Source of the DNA: Terriglobia bacterium
Lineage (GTDB): Bacteria; Acidobacteriota; Terriglobia; Bryobacterales; Bryobacteraceae
Assembly: GCA_020073345.1 (NCBI GenBank)
Contig: JAIQFI010000004.1
Location: 62,001-126,000 of the forward strand
Direction of reading: 5' to 3'
DNA length: 64,000 nt
Shown here: positions 62,393 through 64,000 of the stretch, piece by piece
Position numbering within the stretch: the first letter of the stretch is position 1
Layout: the number at the start of each line of letters is the position of its first letter
Translations under genes and position numbers: made by a program
The notes under the pieces: model-generated
Seen by the model: only the letters and a program-made list of their open reading frames with translations
Told to the model about the DNA's origin: nothing
Databases searched by the model: none

Positions 62393-63388
62393 ATGCTAAC
62401 ATTGGCGTCAAATGCAGACGCATCCTCGGCGGCATTTGTGAAGAAAGCTTTCCGTTGGGGAGCCGCCGCCGTCTTGGCAGTGTTGGGCGCGAGCGCGGCC
62501 GCTACGGTTCTGATGTTTCCCTGGAACGTCGATCCCGCCCGCGACGAGTCCCCCCAGTCGCGCGAGTATTACGAACAGGCCTACGCAGCCGCATCGTCGA
62601 AGGGAGACGCAATTTCACCCGATGCGCCGCTCACCGAAAAAGAGCAGGCATACGTCGAAGGCGCACGGGGCATGGCGTATCTTTATCGCGTGCCGGAACT
62701 GATTCGTGACTTTGTGCAGCGGTACGGCCTGGAGAACAAGAAAGTGCTCGAGGTGGGGGCCGGCAGCGGCTTGCTTCAGGACGCCGTCGCGGACTACACG
62801 GCGCTGGACATCTCTTCGACGGCCCGCCGCTTCTTTCACAAGCCCTATATCGAAGCCTCGGCGACCCACATGCCGTTTCCCGACAGTACCTTCGACGCAC
62901 TGTGGTCCATCTGGGTTCTGGAGCACATTCCCAACCCGGAGAAGGCGCTTCAGGAAATGCGGCGAGTGGTGAAGCCCGGAGGTTATCTGTTTCTCTATCC
63001 AGCGCTCGATGTGAGCAGATACGCCGCGCAGGGATATCACGCCCGCCCTTACAAGGACCTCGACTGGAAGGGTAGGCTGCTCAAGGCGAGCATCCCCATT
63101 GCCGACGGCAAGCCGTTTCACCTGCTGTATTTTCATCAGACCCGCGTGCTGCGTTCCTTGGGAACACGGCTCACCGGAGGACCTTCCCGGTTTCACTTTA
63201 TCCGGCTCACGCCCAATTACGACCAGTACTGGGAAGGCGACAGCGACGCCACCACCTCGCTATCCAACCACGAACTGTACCTGTGGTTCACCACGCGAGG
63301 CGACGTTTGCGTCAACTGCCCTTCGGAGTCGCGTCTGACTTTTCGCGATTATCCCTTGAACTTTCTAATTATTCGGCGGGGCCCTTGA
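62393..63388 (+). CDS. membrane-anchored SAM-dependent methyltransferase
   Basis: A 331-residue protein. One N-terminal membrane helix (about 20-42, WGAAAVLAVLGASAAATVLMF) anchors a class I methyltransferase domain (about 105-230): VLEVGAGSGLLQDAVADYTALDIS, SATHMPFPDSTFDALWSIWVLEHIPNPEKALQEMRRVVKPGGYLFLYP. The C-terminal part has CVNC, perhaps a metal site. ATG at 62393 or GTG at 62438 (MKKAFRWG) may be the start. Divergent from lpxD with 71 bases between. The following PadR gene is on the same strand with its own promoter. Substrate unknown. Confidence 0.85.
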   Translation: MLTLASNADASSAAFVKKAFRWGAAAVLAVLGASAAATVLMFPWNVDPARDESPQSREYYEQAYAAASSKGDAISPDAPLTEKEQAYVEGARGMAYLYRVPELIRDFVQRYGLENKKVLEVGAGSGLLQDAVADYTALDISSTARRFFHKPYIEASATHMPFPDSTFDALWSIWVLEHIPNPEKALQEMRRVVKPGGYLFLYPALDVSRYAAQGYHARPYKDLDWKGRLLKASIPIADGKPFHLLYFHQTRVLRSLGTRLTGGPSRFHFIRLTPNYDQYWEGDSDATTSLSNHELYLWFTTRGDVCVNCPSESRLTFRDYPLNFLIIRRGP

Positions 63389-63430
63389 CAAGGCTTCTAT
63401 TACGTGGCACGATATTACGTAACACGTAAT
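63385..63430 (+). promoter_or_regulatory. PadR-type promoter/operator with nested inverted repeats
   Basis: A TTGACA -35 (63385-63390) lies at the very end of the methyltransferase gene; no consensus -10 is clear (GATATT at 63411-63416 is a possibility). ATTACGTG (63399-63406) and CACGTAAT (63423-63430) form an exact inverted repeat flanking the palindrome TTACGTAA (63415-63422). Such sites control PadR genes by autorepression. The outer repeat ends 4 bases before the ATG. Confidence 0.6.
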
Positions 63431-63434
63431 ATCT

Positions 63435-63725
63435 ATGTCCGATCCGACTCTTCTCGTGCTTGCCAGCCTGGCCGAAGGCGATAAACACGGCTACGCCATG
63501 ATGGAGGATATCGAGCGCTTCGCCGGCGTCCGCCTGGGCCCCGGAACACTCTATGGCGCAATCACTCGCCTGGAAGAGCGCGGCTGGATTGGTCCAGTGA
63601 AGTCGCGGGACGAACGTCGCCAGCCGTATCGCATTACCGCGGCGGGCCAGGAGCATCTGGCCGAACAGCTCGCCAGCCTGAATCGAGTGGTGAAGACCGG
63701 CTTGAGCCGGTTGAAACAGGCATGA
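63435..63725 (+). CDS. PadR-family transcriptional regulator
   Basis: A 96-residue winged-helix repressor. LLVLASLAEGDKHGYAMMEDIERFAGVRLGPGTLYGAITRLEERGWIGPVKS...RQPYRITAAGQEHLAEQL is the whole PadR domain, without the long C-terminal dimerisation arm of larger members. The ATG at 63435 lacks a clear ribosome site and follows the operator directly, hinting at a very short or leaderless mRNA. It overlaps the next gene by 4 bases (ATGA), so the downstream membrane protein is its likely regulated partner. Confidence 0.92.
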   Translation: MSDPTLLVLASLAEGDKHGYAMMEDIERFAGVRLGPGTLYGAITRLEERGWIGPVKSRDERRQPYRITAAGQEHLAEQLASLNRVVKTGLSRLKQA

Positions 63726-64000
63726 AACGCTTCTTGCGAATCCTGATCCGGCTCTATCCGACGTGGTGGCGGCGCCGCTATGGCAAAGAACTGGAAGCTT
63801 TACTGGAGGATTCGGGATCACGGGACGTATGGGATCTATTCCGGGGAGCGATGGAGATGCAAATGTCGAAATGGTCTTTCGGAAGAATCGTTACCGTGTG
63901 CGGCATAGTTGGTCTCGTGTTGGCGAGCGTCGTAGCCTTTTCGATGCCTTACCGGTACAGGTCGACCGCGGTCCTCAAGATATCTCAGTCGGATTCGGAC
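63722..64000 (+). CDS. membrane protein (partial), PadR-operon partner
   Basis: The first 93 residues of a gene that continues past the window. The start FLRILIRLYPTWWRRRYGKELEALLED is the N-terminal block common to membrane proteins next to PadR genes in Acidobacteria. A membrane helix follows (IVTVCGIVGLVLASVVAF), then YRYRSTAVLKISQSDSD, reminiscent of the periplasmic start of Wzz-type chain-length regulators (YRSTAVLRI-like). The ATG at 63722 overlaps the PadR stop (ATGA). Too little is visible to assign a function. Confidence 0.75.
   Translation, partial: MKRFLRILIRLYPTWWRRRYGKELEALLEDSGSRDVWDLFRGAMEMQMSKWSFGRIVTVCGIVGLVLASVVAFSMPYRYRSTAVLKISQSDSD

Overview
The window reads as one continuous stretch of chromosome from a GC-rich Gram-negative bacterium, most likely an acidobacterium of the Solibacter/Bryobacter kind. 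Three things point there. Receptor-like Ser/Thr kinases carry beta-propeller (PD40/TolB-like) C-termini. Secreted proteins with carboxypeptidase-regulatory-like, Ig-like or ASH domains are frequent. A secreted protein at 47026-47793 belongs to a family I associate with Acidobacteriota. LPS genes (lpxD, kdsD-like) imply an outer membrane. GTG and TTG starts and 1-8 bp overlaps between neighbours are frequent. I see no rRNA, tRNA, CRISPR array, IS element or phage, and no gap over 300 bases without a gene.

Layout, left half. 1-1992: Ser/Thr kinase, cut by the window edge and broken by a one-base frameshift. 2036-6974: NtrC-type response regulator, PDZ-bearing sensor kinase and a small coiled-coil protein. 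7115-10403: glycine-zipper lipoprotein, radical SAM protein and GT39-type transferase. 10435-13159: three translationally coupled secreted proteins. 13191-17200: thiD, an NfrB-like glycosyltransferase with a c-di-GMP-type MshEN domain, and an exported amidohydrolase. 17187-19527: an orphan hydantoinase B with a YCF48-like secreted protein. 20325-25014: lhgO, a TgpA-like transglutaminase and an UMF1-type transporter. 25048-29966: a methyltransferase, a cytidylate-kinase-like/PD-(D/E)XK-like fusion, hpt and a second PD40 kinase in a compact run.

Layout, right half. 29943-32567: cytochrome P450 and a CPA2 antiporter. 32626-36018: transglutaminase, alpha-E protein and circularly permuted ATP-grasp enzyme behind an extended -10 promoter. 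36108-38750: kdsD-like isomerase and bshC, divergent. 38800-43156: ECF sigma factor, FecR-like protein and three exported proteins, all coupled. 43175-46935: di-haem oxidoreductase, a secreted regulatory-like protein, cdsA and uppS. 47026-51225: secreted acidobacterial protein, a regulator/membrane-protein operon with a second UPP-synthase paralogue, and an AsmA protein. 51229-55830: a PD40 protein that lost its kinase domain, its ECF partner, TerC and a Kef-type antiporter. 55839-64000: a metallopeptidase-TPR protein, GT4, a SpoIIE-type phosphatase, a LOG protein, lpxD, a methyltransferase and a PadR-led operon running off the end.

The recurring theme is cell-envelope work (lipid carrier, phospholipid, LPS, exopolysaccharide, secreted proteins) together with one- and two-component, Ser/Thr-kinase and ECF signalling. 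The least explained parts are the CMK-like/nuclease-like fusion beside hpt, the five-gene ECF/FecR operon, the three-gene secreted module, and the ECF paired with a kinase-less PD40 protein.
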